Positions 44,465 through 56,944 of a stretch of 64,000 nt of DNA are shown in pieces. Below the pieces are notes generated by a model, which saw nothing but the letters and a program-made list of their open reading frames with translations, was not told the origin of the DNA and did not search any database. The stretch's first letter is position 1, and each line of letters begins with the position of its first letter. The stretch is from positions 124,001-188,000 of the forward strand of contig WPDH01000049.1 in the NCBI GenBank assembly GCA_019137255.1, read 5' to 3'. The translations under genes were made by a program, and so were the position numbers. Source of the stretch: Corinectria fuckeliana. Taxonomy: Eukaryota > Ascomycota > Sordariomycetes > Hypocreales > Nectriaceae.

Positions 44465-45826
44465 AGTACTAGCCGTATGGGGCATCAACCTTCTTTTCCT
44501 CCCACAAGCTCTTCACTTCCGATCTAACAACACTGATCCGCAGTCTAATCTACATGGTAAGCTTCGTCCAGTCCTTCGAAAAGAAAAACCACCCCCCGCC
44601 CTCTAAATAGTCTGATTTTCATGCACATTTACTCCACCAACACAACATCCTTAGTTCTTCGCCCACCTTTCCCACCCAACCACATCACCCAGGCAGGGTC
44701 CCTAACCCAGGGCCTGAAAGGGCCAGATCCTCGATGGACCGCGAAATGCTACGCCGCACCGTTGGCGCCGCCGCCGTGGCGCCCTCAACCGTCAAGGTTT
44801 CTGCAAGGGGAGATTATTTGTAGCCCCATGCTTACGTAGGACTTATCTAAGTTACCTACATAGTAAGTTACCCCCTGTCTCCGTCAAGACGTCTCTCTAG
44901 CCCGCGTGTCGCCTAATCGGGAAACACCATGACACTGTCTTTATTGTACAATCACATCAAACGCAACGAGTACGACTTCTCCAGATCCAGGGAATTTCAT
45001 TGGTCCATTGTCTCTTTTTATGTATTTTTAATGTATTTGTTGCTTGTGCTGGACTTCACTTCAACAACTGCCACAACTACTTCCACAACCCTACATCTTC
45101 TCCACGCGGGCCGGCAGCCCTCCCCTTACACGTAAACGTACAAACATACCGCGAACAGTCCACACATGTCAACACGAGGACGCCATACAAATGAGCCTCT
45201 CTAATATACAATTCGACATGCCTGCCGGGACTTGTTGGTCTACGCTGCCTTTCTCTCCTCCTCTTGGATCGGTTAAATCCGTCCGTCTAGCCAAGGCTTT
45301 GGTCGCTCCCTCTCAGTTTCCTAAGAACGCTCTCCTTACGCCTTGTCATCAGACCATCCCACCTCTTCCATATCCACCAGAGCTCTCAATAAGAAGAAAA
45401 AATGGAACCAAAAGCATTAAATAAAATATGCCCAGGTCGCCAGGATGGAGCCATAAGAATAATAAATGATGGGGAGGGCTCTACCCCTTTGCGTGGCGCC
45501 AGGCATGGGGAGGTAATGATGTTCGGTCGGAGCAACCGACCCGCAAGTCTATATCGGGAATACGATTCCCGTACCTTTTGTGTGGCAAGGGCGAAGAAAC
45601 AGCTAAAGGAAACATGTCGCGTCGAGGGCTCATGATCGCGGTCTATCGGTGGAGCCCCGTAGTGATTGGCGAGGCGGCGCTCCCTCGGGAGACGAGCACC
45701 GGGTGGGAAGTTGTTGCAACCATCCACCGAAGAAGGGTATCGAAGTATAAAGATAAAAAAGGGAACGAGGCGCAGTAGTAGAGATGTGAGGTTCAAACGA
45801 CGAGGGAAATTGGCCTTCTCGTGTCA
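44465..45826. other. Intergenic region right of the island, MSB2 3' side
   Basis: 1.36 kb without a supported gene. The part next to 45826 must contain the MSB2 3' untranslated region. Within it two hairpins follow each other: GGTCGG/CCGACC at 45525-45541 and CGGGAAT/ATTCCCG at 45555-45571. Small open frames in several phases have no recognised domain. Confidence 0.45.
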
Positions 45827-48811
45827 TCAGTTCCAACCCAACGAGTTCTCGGCAGCAACAGGAGGCGAGATGTACGCCGTTCTAGCAGAGTTACCCATGC
45901 CGCTGCGGCCGCTACCATGGCTGTCTCGACCAAAGCGACCCGCCGCGGTGTCGGCGGCAGCACCACCGTAAGACGAGAAGTCCCGGCTGAGGAGAGCGCC
46001 TCCCATCATAGCAGGGCTACCAGTGCCAGTGTAGGCCATCTCAGACGAGCGCTGGCTGCTGCCAATGGAGCTGGCACGACGGTGGCCTTGCTGCTTCTTG
46101 CGCTTGTAACGGCGGGCCACAAGGAACATGGCAGCACCGTACATGACGCTGACGCCGAAGACACCCACCGCAATGCCAGCAGTCGTAGCCTTGTCCTTGG
46201 AGGACTGCTTACTCGTGCCTTCATTGCTGAAGCCATCGTTCTGGGAGCTACCAGTGCTGTCCGAGTTGCTGCCGCTTCCAGTAGAGTCCCCGCCAACGTT
46301 GCCGAAGAGATCGATCTTGGTGTTGATGACCGAGGTTAGGTTCCGCACAATCTCTTGATCATTGTTGTAGAGAAGCGAGTTGGGAGTGGTGAGATCGATC
46401 TGGAGACTGTCGATCATGTTCTCAGGGTAGTACACCTCAGCAAGAGCTGTGATGTATCCCCACTTAGCACGAGTGTCATAGGGCACAATCTTCTTGACCA
46501 GAATACTGTCGGTCGAAAAACCACCACCCTCAGCAAGCGCACTGGGCAGGTACTTGAAGACTTGCGCTGCAGCGACTGTGTTCTTGGCCACAAATATGTA
46601 GTTGAGAGGGTACAGGAATCCAATCTGGATGAGGGTGCTGCCATCAGGAATGGGCTGATCCGGGTCATCGGGAAGGATGACCTTGGGAATATTCGCTGGC
46701 AAGCCGGTACTAGTGGCGGTAGAGGATTCCATGGACTGCGTGTTAGTCGGCTCGAAAACAATAGTCGTAGGAAGCCAGCCCTCAGTGTTACTAAGCGTAG
46801 CCGTAGGTCGAATGCTAGTGATTGGTTCGGCCGCTGATGGGACAGTGGTCTGAACAGGAGGTTCAGAAGCAGACGAAGTGACCGGCTTGGAGGGTACAGC
46901 GACTGTGGTAGTTGGCTTCTCAGCAGAGGTTGATTCCTCACTGGCAGTCGTGGGAGTAACAGTCTTGGTGGCCTCCGATGAGTCACTGGTAGTCTCAGTA
47001 GCAGGGAGGTCAGTGGCTGACGCCGTTTTTGAACCGGTAGGGACGGTCGTGGAGTTCACGCTTGACTCAGGGGTACCCGTAGACTGCCCAGTGGACTCAG
47101 TGACAGACTGTGAGCCCGGGGTAGTATCTGCCACGCTGGTGGTGTCGACGGTCTCCGTGGATCCAGGAGTAGTAGTAGGCGTTTGGTTCGGAGTCTCCGT
47201 AGTAGCAGTGCCAGTCGAGCTAGGTGTCTCCGTTGCGGCAGTACCAGGCGTGGCAGTTGGGGTCGTCCAGTTGGGGGTCGTTGTAACAGCAGGAGTCGTA
47301 TCGGTCAGGTTGCTTGTCTCTGTAGCAGTGGGAGTCGTAGCAGGAGTCGTATCAGTCAAGTTGGGGGTCGTTGTAGCAGCGGGAGTCGTAGCAGGAGTCG
47401 TGTCGATCACGTTGCTGGTCTCTGTACCAGCAGGAGTCGTAGCAGGAGTTGTATCGGTCAGGTTACTCGTCTCCGTCGCAGCTAGGCCGGTGGTATCAGT
47501 CGGGTTTGTCGTCTCAGTGGCATTAGGGGTGCTGGTGTCGGTGGGGTTTGAGCCAGTAGTAGCAGTGGGGTCAACGAGGACCGACGTAGACACGTCGATG
47601 GACAGTGAGATCGAGGGAGTGAGAGTCAATGATGGGAAGAGTCCAGTGGTCTGGGTCTCATCAGGAGTGGTGGTCTCATTAGGAGTGGTGCTCTGCGTCT
47701 TGGTCGAGTCGGGCAAGACAGAGCTCAAAATCGAACTGACAAGGCTCTCAACCGGATCCAACAAGCCCGTGGTAGTTGCGGCAGGCTCGTCGCTCTGAGT
47801 TTCGGTGGCCTTGGGCTCATCGGACGTGGTTGCGACAGGGTCTTCACTCGGGGTCTCGGTTGACTTTGGTTCCTCCGATGTTGTCCCGTCGGGCAAGATG
47901 GAGCTCAGAATAGAGCTGACAAGGCTCTCAACCGGATCCAACAAACCTGTAGTGGTCTTGGCGGGTTCCTCGCTCTGAGTCTCCGTTGCCTTAGGCTCGT
48001 CCGAAGTCGTCACCGCAGACTTTTCGTTCTGAGTCTCAGTAGCCTTAGACTCATCAGAGGTAGTGGCGGTGGGGTCGTCACTCTGTGTCTCGGTGGCCTT
48101 AGATTTGTCGGAGCTTTTCACGGCGGGTTCTTCGCTCTTTGTCTGGGTAGCCTGCGTACCATCCGACGTCGTCTTTGCAGGCTTCTTGGTCTGTTTCTCG
48201 GTGTCGGAGGTGTGGGTCGCTGCCTCCGACGTAGGGTCTTCCGTCGTGGCATCAGAGGTCTTGGTTCTGGACGCGGCCTTGTCGGTGCTGGTAGCATCAG
48301 TCGACTCTGTAGAGTCAATATTGCTGTACTTGTCCTTAGAAGTAGACGTCGTCTTCGTGGCGGCAGAGGATTTGGTCTCCCTGACACTCTCTTCGGTCGT
48401 GGTGTCGCTGACCGTGACGATACCTGTGGGGGCAAGGAGGATGCCTGTGTCGGTCTCCGTGGTACTGGAGCGTTCTGTTGCTGTCGAAGTGTCCTCAGTC
48501 TCGCTCGAGGTTGGCTGGAGAATGATTTTGGGGACACTCCCTGTGACTCCAATCAAGTCTGACTCGGATTCCGGGTCCGGGCTCAAGATCTCTGAAAGGG
48601 CATCGCTGACGGTCTGTCGCTTCGTAGTTGATGATCCATCGGTGGAGACTGTGGATTCGGAGGCAGGCAAGCTCTCGGCCGAAGTAATTGTCGAGTTGGT
48701 GATCTCTCGCCTGATTTGCCGGGGGAAGTAGATGCGGTTGTGGTTATTCTCTGCGACCGAGGTCGTTGCAAAGGCCAAGGCAACTGCCAAAGCCCAGGAT
48801 TTGGTGAGCAT
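45827..48811 (-). CDS. MSB2: Signalling mucin of the Msb2 type
   Basis: Intronless, 994 residues. Signal peptide at 1-20 (MLTKSWALAVALAFATTSVA). Residues 25 to about 690 are almost wholly threonine, serine, proline, glutamate and lysine, the mucin part. It includes a 60-residue tandem duplication (TTGLLDPVESLVSSILSS twice; DNA 47709-47767 and 47889-47947) and NLTDTTPATTP repeats. A folded membrane-near domain follows (about 710-850, with IPKVILP, IQIGFLYPLNYIFV and VKKIVPYD). One membrane segment lies at about 877-898 (GIAVGVFGVSVMYGAAMFLVA) and is followed by RRYKRKK and a 90-residue cytosolic tail ending AENSLGWN, typical of filamentous-fungal Msb2. Msb2 senses surface or stress signals together with Sho1 and feeds the Fus3/Kss1-type MAP kinase cascade. 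Assignment rests on architecture and tail. Confidence 0.82.
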   Translation of the reverse strand: MLTKSWALAVALAFATTSVAENNHNRIYFPRQIRREITNSTITSAESLPASESTVSTDGSSTTKRQTVSDALSEILSPDPESESDLIGVTGSVPKIILQPTSSETEDTSTATERSSTTETDTGILLAPTGIVTVSDTTTEESVRETKSSAATKTTSTSKDKYSNIDSTESTDATSTDKAASRTKTSDATTEDPTSEAATHTSDTEKQTKKPAKTTSDGTQATQTKSEEPAVKSSDKSKATETQSDDPTATTSDESKATETQNEKSAVTTSDEPKATETQSEEPAKTTTGLLDPVESLVSSILSSILPDGTTSEEPKSTETPSEDPVATTSDEPKATETQSDEPAATTTGLLDPVESLVSSILSSVLPDSTKTQSTTPNETTTPDETQTTGLFPSLTLTPSISLSIDVSTSVLVDPTATTGSNPTDTSTPNATETTNPTDTTGLAATETSNLTDTTPATTPAGTETSNVIDTTPATTPAATTTPNLTDTTPATTPTATETSNLTDTTPAVTTTPNWTTPTATPGTAATETPSSTGTATTETPNQTPTTTPGSTETVDTTSVADTTPGSQSVTESTGQSTGTPESSVNSTTVPTGSKTASATDLPATETTSDSSEATKTVTPTTASEESTSAEKPTTTVAVPSKPVTSSASEPPVQTTVPSAAEPITSIRPTATLSNTEGWLPTTIVFEPTNTQSMESSTATSTGLPANIPKVILPDDPDQPIPDGSTLIQIGFLYPLNYIFVAKNTVAAAQVFKYLPSALAEGGGFSTDSILVKKIVPYDTRAKWGYITALAEVYYPENMIDSLQIDLTTPNSLLYNNDQEIVRNLTSVINTKIDLFGNVGGDSTGSGSNSDSTGSSQNDGFSNEGTSKQSSKDKATTAGIAVGVFGVSVMYGAAMFLVARRYKRKKQQGHRRASSIGSSQRSSEMAYTGTGSPAMMGGALLSRDFSSYGGAAADTAAGRFGRDSHGSGRSGMGNSARTAYISPPVAAENSLGWN

Positions 48812-51800
48812 GGTTATGATCTTGCTTTTTTTTTTTTTATGTACGGTAGTAAGGATATAACGATAGCCGTCGGGTGGACGTAGGGTATGCTGGCACTCTC
48901 ATTAGAGGGCCGAAAAGACAAGAGGGCCACGAGGGACTCACTGTCAGGACCAAATGTAGCGAATGTACTTGACAGTAAATGTCAACGAGTGTAATCTGTC
49001 GATTGTCAGCCAAAGATGTTTTACGAAGTCGTGACAGAGCTGCCTAGGCTACAAGCCAGTAAATCCGTTGATACAACCCGACTGAGATACTCCTCAATCG
49101 CAGCAAATAACGAGCCAGTCCGGTCCAAAACTCCCTTTACTCAAGATCGAGATCGAAGTCGAGACCAACGCAGATTGGATAGGATACGTAGCATAAAATA
49201 CTCACATATAGTTTGCGTAGAGCGTATGTATTTGCGGTTTTTGAAGCACGATAAATGAGTGACTTGACGACAAATCGTCAGAGGAAATTCCAAAACAGAC
49301 ACACAAAGTCGTCAAAATGAGGACTGTTCGTGGCAGGTTCCTTTTTCGGTCGTTATCTGGTGGGATCGGATCGCGGGGGCGTCGAATTCATTCGTGTGCC
49401 GGCATTTACTATCCGCGAGACCTCCAGAGGTCCTAAAGTCGGCCAGACATCAACCGAGGAACACGAACGATTCTCGAGGATCGGCTTAGAGGCGCGGTGG
49501 CGCTGTCGGGAATCGAAGGAGGGCTGACGACGACGCCTTGGATGCTTGTCGGAGGAGGTGAGGTCGGTGTGGAGAGGGAACGAGAGGAAGGGAAGGGAAA
49601 GGGCTGGAGAAAAGAAGGGACAGCGACAGGGCCAAGTCAAAAAGAAGGAATGAAGGCGAATGGGGAGGTGGCAGGCATGGAAACACGACAGGGACGAGGG
49701 ATGGAGAGCGCAGGGGGAGGAAAGGGGAGGAAAGGGAGGAGAGCCAGGAGAGCAGCGAGCGAAGAGTCGCAGTGGGTGTTGTCAATGGAGGCCATGTGCG
49801 AGGGTGGGCAGGCAAAGAGGCTTGGATCGAGAGAGGCGCAGGACCGTACGTACCTTAGGTGGTAGGCGACGATGAGGATGGCTCATCGATGGGGTCCTCC
49901 CTCCAGCCTAGGGCCCGCTAGGGCGTCTTGTCCTCTGGGGGCGCTTTGAACGGGGGGCTTGCGATGGACTCACCACTGTCGCCCTCTGTGACGAGGTACA
50001 CGAGGTGGATCGAGCAGATACGAGACTTGTCAGTCCATAAGAGCGCCACGCAGCGCGTACCCAGGGCTGCTATGGTAAGTCGCGCGCTATCGGGAGAGAC
50101 ATGCGGATGGGTGGACCGATGGGGAGAAACGGGGAGCAAGCACTGCAGGGGTGAAAGAAGGCCCCCTTCAGTCAGACCCTGCTCCACTACCCTAGCCATT
50201 GTGTCGGCGGAGAAGTTGCTGGTCACCCGCCGTCGCCGTAGCCCACCTTCTCGAGATTCGCTCCTAGGCACAGGCAGGCTCGGAGCCACCTCAAAGCTAC
50301 CTACCTAGGTACCTGACCAGCCTAGGCCGGGCACCCAGGGACAAAGACGCACGCGTTGTGGTGCCGGGTGGGCTAGCACAAGAGAGCCAGGGCGTGGAAA
50401 TTGCGCAGGCGAGCATTGTCGAAAGGAAAGGGGGTTGGCGTACCGCGGGGGTCGAGCGTGCCAGGGTGTGGCTACACAGTATGGTACGTACTTCGTAGTA
50501 ATTGCTCGTTTCTGGTCTCACAGCACGACGGCGTCACAGACAAAGTACGCCCTGTGCAGTAAACAGAGCACATACTGTAGTATTCTCGGACTCCGTACAT
50601 GGCAGGCGTGGTCTTATCTCGCCTGTCTCCCTCGCTGCCGGTCGCTGCTTCGTACAGGCTCTTGATGGTGGTACACGTCTGGAACTGTTGGCCCTAACGG
50701 TGAGGAAGGATTGGGGCGGAGGCCAAGCTCTGTCTCTGGCCTGGGGCGCGTTTGGTGGGAGCTCGACGGGGTGTGTGGTAGCGGCGGTTCCTAAACACTC
50801 GCCGTGTCTCTCATCTGCCGGAGAACTGGATCGACCAGTGTGGTTTTGGTGCGGCCTGGCCTTGTTGCGACTTTGTTGGAGGAGTTGCCCTTGGTTTGCG
50901 GGTTTTGCGAAGAGTAGGAAATTTGCAAGTCGGTGCCAGGGGTGCTGGTGCACAGGCGCGGAAGACTCGATATAGCCTTGGACTATTGGCTGGGATTGGG
51001 GAAATCGTGGCCGCCATCCCTTTATTGACATGGTGCGGTACGCCAATCAAGGGCTAGCGTGCTTAGGCACTGCTGGAAGACTTTCCTTTTCACTGGTGTG
51101 CTGGCTGTAACCGTAAGTACCTAGGCTACACTCTGAGCGCAGATGGTGAGCGCAGATGGTGTTGGGCATGGGAGGTACTAGTCGCTGGCTGGTACTTGAG
51201 CTGGTTCTGTGAAGGTGTCGAGGCGAGGTTGGCGGGATTGTCTGTTTCCAATTCAAATTTCTGGCGAGGAACATCCAATCCTCCGGTTTCACAAAACCCC
51301 TCCCAGAATTCCTCGGTCTCAGTTCCTTTAGAGGCAGCCCGTTGTGCCGATTTCCGGGCAGTCATTGAGAGCGAACGCAGAACAAACGGACTCCTATCCT
51401 CCGGCTTAGTATTATTGCCCATTTCAGGCCGGTGATGAGCGATGGCAGGTCAAAGGTTGGCATGAACAGGTCGAATCAGTGGTCATCTCGCTTGGAACCA
51501 CACCCAGCACGCTGGCCTCGCGATGCAACCACTCCAGGAACACGATTTCGATGCGCCATGCCATAATTGCACAGACAATATTACATACTAGATATGTAGT
51601 ATAGAACGCCAACAAATCCGATGGGCGTCTGTGCTGACTTTCGCAGAGGCGGGAGTCAGTAGGATGAGTACGTACACAAAAGCCAGTCGTGGATCGGACA
51701 TTCGACCCAGGAATGGACGACGCGGGTTGCGGGTGGTGCTGGTGGTGTTGATGATGCAATATGGAACCCTTTGCAAGCGTTTTGCACACGGTCAAGCGGC

Positions 51801-54800
51801 GTGGGAGATACAAGACCAGACATCGGCGATACTTTGGGGCTCTGCAACACTGACACCAAGTCCAAGGTACCTGAGCCACATGACTCGGTACTCCAGCTGG
51901 CTATCGTCCACAGATGCCTCTACCGCTTCCTTGGAAGCTTCAAGGAGCCCCGGTCGGGATATCTACTGGAAGTCCACTCCACTGAGAGCCCACCGCGAAC
52001 CCACTTGAGCGCCAGCCGAAGTGCCACCCCGTGCGCATGGCGCCGTAAGCCAGGAACAGAGGCGCGAATAGGCGGGCGACAGGGCTGCCTTAGCTCGTCT
52101 CGAGGCGCCACTGGGGCTTGGGCCTTTAATTATCTTTCGTCTAGCTACGGAGTAGTCGGTTCCTGGTTCCCCGGCTGCCAGCGGTGCAACCATGGGTTGC
52201 GTCTGTGATCTGTGAATGTGACAGCACAAGAAGCGGCATCAAAGAGTGAACACAAAGACCAAAAGACCAAAGTCTAAAAACTTGTGCGTAAGCCCGCACA
52301 TGCCTACATAGTAGGTACTTAGGTCTGCCTCCAAGTGACAAATAACTTGAAGTGCAGTACGGAGTATCAGCGCAACATGACATGATACCTGGCAGTCACT
52401 TTGCCTGAGGCATTCAGATATCCACTCATCTAGCCCAAACCGCCGCACTAACATATTCCTCACTCCCTCCATGAATACCGACCTTATTCGTACCCTAATT
52501 CCGTCGTTGACCAGGTATTAGACAATGCCGTCAACAGGGTCTGTCCAACGCTGCTGAAAAATGCTTTCTGGGGTCAGGCCATGGTCGATACAACTCAGCT
52601 CAGCAGCACACATCCACGCATAATGAACCACACCCATATCTGCACACGCGGAGGGAACGCTTGCATCTGGCGCAGCACACATGTCGCTCACTCTTCCCAC
52701 CGGATGCCTACAGGTCCCCCAGCCCGTAACGGCGCCAGGAGCAGAACAGTACGGGGTACAGCGCGGCCCATGGAACGGCGCAGCGAATTCCACGACTCCA
52801 CGTGGACGCGTCGAAGCACATTAGCCCAACGTTGACCCCTTTGGTGGGAACCCCCCTCGGTGGCTCATGTCCCCGAAATTGCGCGTCCCGTCTGCGTGCT
52901 GTGCCGGAAGCTTCTACTTACTAGCTCTCGGATGTCGTCCTTTTCTTTTCGTGTTGCCTTGACACGGTGCTTGTGCACAGCAGCAGCAGAGTTTGTTAGA
53001 GCCGACCCGTTCCGTTGCCATCCGCTGCCGACGCTGCCGGTCTTGGCCTGCTTGCTTTTCACGGCTGACTGGACAATTGTCTCCAATGAAGAGCTCACGG
53101 AAAGGCTATCCAAGCAGACCGTTGCAACGGCTCAGGTACGGTGTCGTGGGTAACACCACAGTGCTCATCACCAAGTAACAACGAATTGCCCGTCGTCCCG
53201 TCTAGTCTCGTCTCGCCCCGTCTCAGCTTGACGACCCTCTTACCCAGCTGCTTGCTGCTGCTCACTGAGCCACTAACACACGATGCAGTATTGATGGGGT
53301 TGAGCATGCCAAAATCTCCGCCCGTCGCCCTACGAGTCTCTACAACGTATAGTACTTCGTACGTATGTATTTCCCGAACGCAAGCAGACCGAAGAAGTAG
53401 TGTTTCTCTGTCCGTGCTCCCCTAGTCGCCTCTTCGTCCACCGTTGTGTTTCTTGTTTCTTCGCCACGGCTTCTATACATAGACACGACGATCTCGCAGA
53501 TACGGAATCGGTCGTCAACTAGATCCAAACTAGCACACCTGAACTGCATCCCGTTCTGGCCGTCTCCATACGAGCTGCTACGGTGCAACCTCCATCGTGC
53601 TATCGGCATTGGGATCTCCCCAGTCCGTCTCCCCCTTCAAGCCCTCGACTCACCTGAAGCGTGCACTGCCGTTGACCATTGAGCGTAAGGGGTCATTTCC
53701 TCAAGCGCCTTGGCCAGATCCTGGCTCTGCCGTTGCCCACATCACAAGGACAGTCAAGGCCTTGAACCCAATCGGGACGGCCTCTCTTAATCTAGCTACG
53801 GGCTTAGGTAGGTACAAGCTGCTCCCAGTAGCTCCAACGGGAAACGCTTCCAGCAACTCTGAACACTACTCCCTTACATAGATAGTAGGTGACTTCCACC
53901 GCCAGACTAGACCACGATTAGGCATCCCAGCCTTGTTCCTCTGCCCATTCGTTATGCTCACCAGCTCTAATAAGAGCTGGTCACATCACGACCACTTCTA
54001 GCTACGGTCCTAACTTGTCTGCATGTACGAAATACAGCTGACGATCTCTTGAAATAGCCTCCCTAGTTACTCATTGCAGCAATGTCGACCCATTGCGGCA
54101 TCGGCCACCGCCCGACAAGTTGGTGGCAGCCACACCTGCTGCCAACACCCCACCACAAAGGTCCAGCATCCACCGACGACACCATCACCACCGGTAATCA
54201 TTCGCACAGCCGCCCGCCGATCAGACCGACTGTTATTCCACAGCTACGTAATTAGCCAAAAAAAATAAAAAAAAATAAAGCAGGGTGCGAACACGCGCTC
54301 TACGCCGGCCCAATTCAACCCCCTCTCGTTATCATTCAGGCGCGCTGAGCACTTCCTTGGCCCATGCCCAAGCTCAGTGCGGTAAGTCTGACTCTCCCTG
54401 AGACAAAGTGACCAGTCCAAAACTCCCGACTACAGACAAGGCGGGCTCATCTGCCCCTTCGTGTACTCTCGAATTCTCGAGTCCATGGCACACAACGCCC
54501 TGAGACAGTTCAGTATCGTCTCATGTCTCGCCTGAGCCACCAGACCACGTAGCGAGCGTCCAGACACCAGGCCCACCACATGTCTCGCTGTCTACCAAAG
54601 CATTGAATGTAAGCCACAGGCCTGTCTCGTCTATTGAGTAAGTCATCGCCGCCATTCATGTCATATTGTGTACCTAGAATCGGTGGTCAATCCACGCATG
54701 GCAATCACCAGGTGGCACATGTGAGGCAATACTCCAACCAGGACTTGCAAGCCACACGGTCAGTCATTCAAGTGAAAGGCCGAGGACATATGTCCTGGAA

Positions 54801-56944
54801 AGTCAAGGTTCCATGTCTATCTATGTCACCAAGCCATCGACTACCTCTGCTCGTCGCGTTATTCCAGGTCCCAATGCAATGAACGGAAAAAGTGTTCATT
54901 AAAAGCCTAGATGCACGGGAACAGGACTCGGTCTCCCGATCACATTGCCGAGCCACCGCGGCGCCAACGTAACTGCGTAGCTGTCTTGCTTCAGACAGAA
55001 ACAGAAACCTATATCCACGCCCTCGGTCAATAAGCAGGAATTCGCCCACGTCACAGACCAAGACTCTGGTTCTTTGTTCTTCCCCTCTTTACAGGAATGA
55101 CAGCCCCGCGAAAGACCCTTGATCGTCGATGACCACCATCGATGGAATATCCATCGCGGGCGGGGAAGGTTGTAGCTGACGGAAAAACAAGAAAACATGA
55201 CATGCTCTGGAATGTGATGTCTGAGGCGACGTTACAGGATGAAGCATCGCCACCTCCCAGGAATTAGAGTCAAGCTCGGAAGGTCTCATTGACGTAGAAT
55301 AGGCTAGTGTCCATGTTGGTAGAGTACATACTACCTGCGATGTAACAGACAGTAGCGCCCACCCGGTTCCTTTATCATACGGATCTTTCAACATTGCAAG
55401 TGGTGGAGGACCATGTAGCTTAGCAATGAACCACCATTGGAGGTAATTCAACCTTGACAGAAGCCCAGACTTTGATAATTGGTGAGGACTTCTGATGTCT
55501 TGGAGATGCCAATAGCAAGCACTTCCATGAAGTACACCTGTTAACCTGTCATACGGCTGGCTTCTGGGTAATTCATACCTCCCTCCATCTTGTCTCTGCT
55601 GTCTGAATTGGTGGCCCGCCAGACTCCTTCCCTCTGTAACATCATGTTTCCTTTTGCTGGAGCACCTAATAGGTGTTTATTTTCATATGTGCTGTCAATT
55701 ACTACTCTGCTGTACGTGTGTTGGCGACGCGCATGTTCGTGTAACTCAATTGTAAAGACCAGCAGGTCAGCAGGAGGATCGTCTAAACGCAAGGATTTCG
55801 GTTTATATCGCTACGCGTCCTTGGTTTCATAATCCTTATGGGCTAGAGTTTGCGAATTTGCTGACTTCTTGCACATTCTGGGTAGTTGTTTTGTCCCTTC
55901 GACAATAGTGAGGTAACACTGTATAGGGTAGGCCCATTGGACTTGCTGACTTGCGATCGGACGTTTGTTCCTTTCTTGAGCCATTTGCGTCTCCTTTCGA
56001 CGCCGTCGTCCAGTTCTGGGGATGAGTATTTGTCGGCTATTCTACCTGGTTTGTTTTTATCGTAATCTGCAAACCCAGTTCTACAATTAATGAATACCTC
56101 AACAGGAGCTGTGTCGTTTCGTATTCATGTTCGAACATTGACGGGGAAAGCGGTCTAGAGAAAACCCCTAGACATACAGAATCGAGACACTTTCCCGACT
56201 TGGTTCCAAATTTGAGGTTGTCTGATCAAGTAGTTGATGAATACTGCGAGATGAACTCGGGGGGGGGGGAATGGCTCTCACATCTGAATCCCTCACGGGT
56301 CAATAAACACCCCTTCGTTTTCATCACTGAACAAGAAAACCTTGATATTGGGTTGGCTAAATGACGCACATAGGTGTCCGACGAACAACCGGAATTTCCT
56401 GCTATTCCAAGTAAGAGCGTGATCTTGTTATTAACCTTGGGTCAATCACATGGCGAGAGGGTCAATATCTATAGGGTAGGCGTGGAACGCTCAGCATCAT
56501 CTCATACGGTTGATTGCTTTATGGGAACGTAATAATGATACTACGAAGTAGATTAAGTAGAGAGAAACATTATATGCAGCGTGGAACGTGAATATCAAGC
56601 CTTGAATCATCTCTGGGTAGATAAAAACCTTGATACAACCTCAGTCGTTCATGCAGCACCTAAAATCGGACGCAGCCGGGAGGCCCCACACTCATCGGGC
56701 GAGGCCCGGCCCCACAAGCTTAAACGACCCCTCTATGGCCCATACACCTCGCCTTAGGCCACTAGGTTACTGGTCTTCAGACGCCACTATTGGCTAGACT
56801 GGGCTACAAACCCCCGTCAGCCTCGCCTGATGCAGCGGGCGCTCGCCCATTCTCGAACGTGGGACGTGTTTTATCTTGGGCGTCATGAACCGTCAACCTA
56901 CACGGAGGATCATCCTCCATTTCACTCCCTAATACTCCCTAATC
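48812..56944. other. Gene-poor region, 8.1 kb
   Basis: I find no gene I can support. The left end (to about 49.9 kb) is the probable MSB2 promoter and leader, with an A/T run at 48823-48838 and a GA-rich block (pyrimidine-rich on the MSB2 strand) at 49550-49760. Further right there are palindromic TAGGTACCTA (50305-50314) and ACTCCGTAC (50590-50598, 52357-52366, 52146-52154) motifs and a 9-bp-stem hairpin at 53960-53981. A-rich runs occur at 54258-54277 and a run of 11 G at 56259-56269. Open frames up to 170 codons occur on both strands but overlap each other, lack domains and have no convincing intron partners. Confidence 0.5.
53960..53981. repeat. Perfect hairpin, 9-bp stem
   Basis: ACCAGCTCT, a 4-base loop AATA, and AGAGCTGGT. 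It lies in non-coding DNA; a role as terminator or RNA structure is possible but not supported by anything else. Confidence 0.6.

Noticed and set aside
45480..45640. Possible tRNA or snoRNA around the paired hairpins
   Set aside because: No B-box of the GTTCRANNC type, no cloverleaf and no clear C and D boxes; kept only as a structural observation.
46878..47798. Plus-strand frame of 306 codons, valine-rich
   Set aside because: Complement of the threonine-rich MSB2 repeats; valine codons are the reverse of threonine codons there.
51424..51879. Minus-strand frame of 151 codons
   Set aside because: No domain, signal peptide or intron partner; histidine- and proline-rich in one part and overlapped by other frames.
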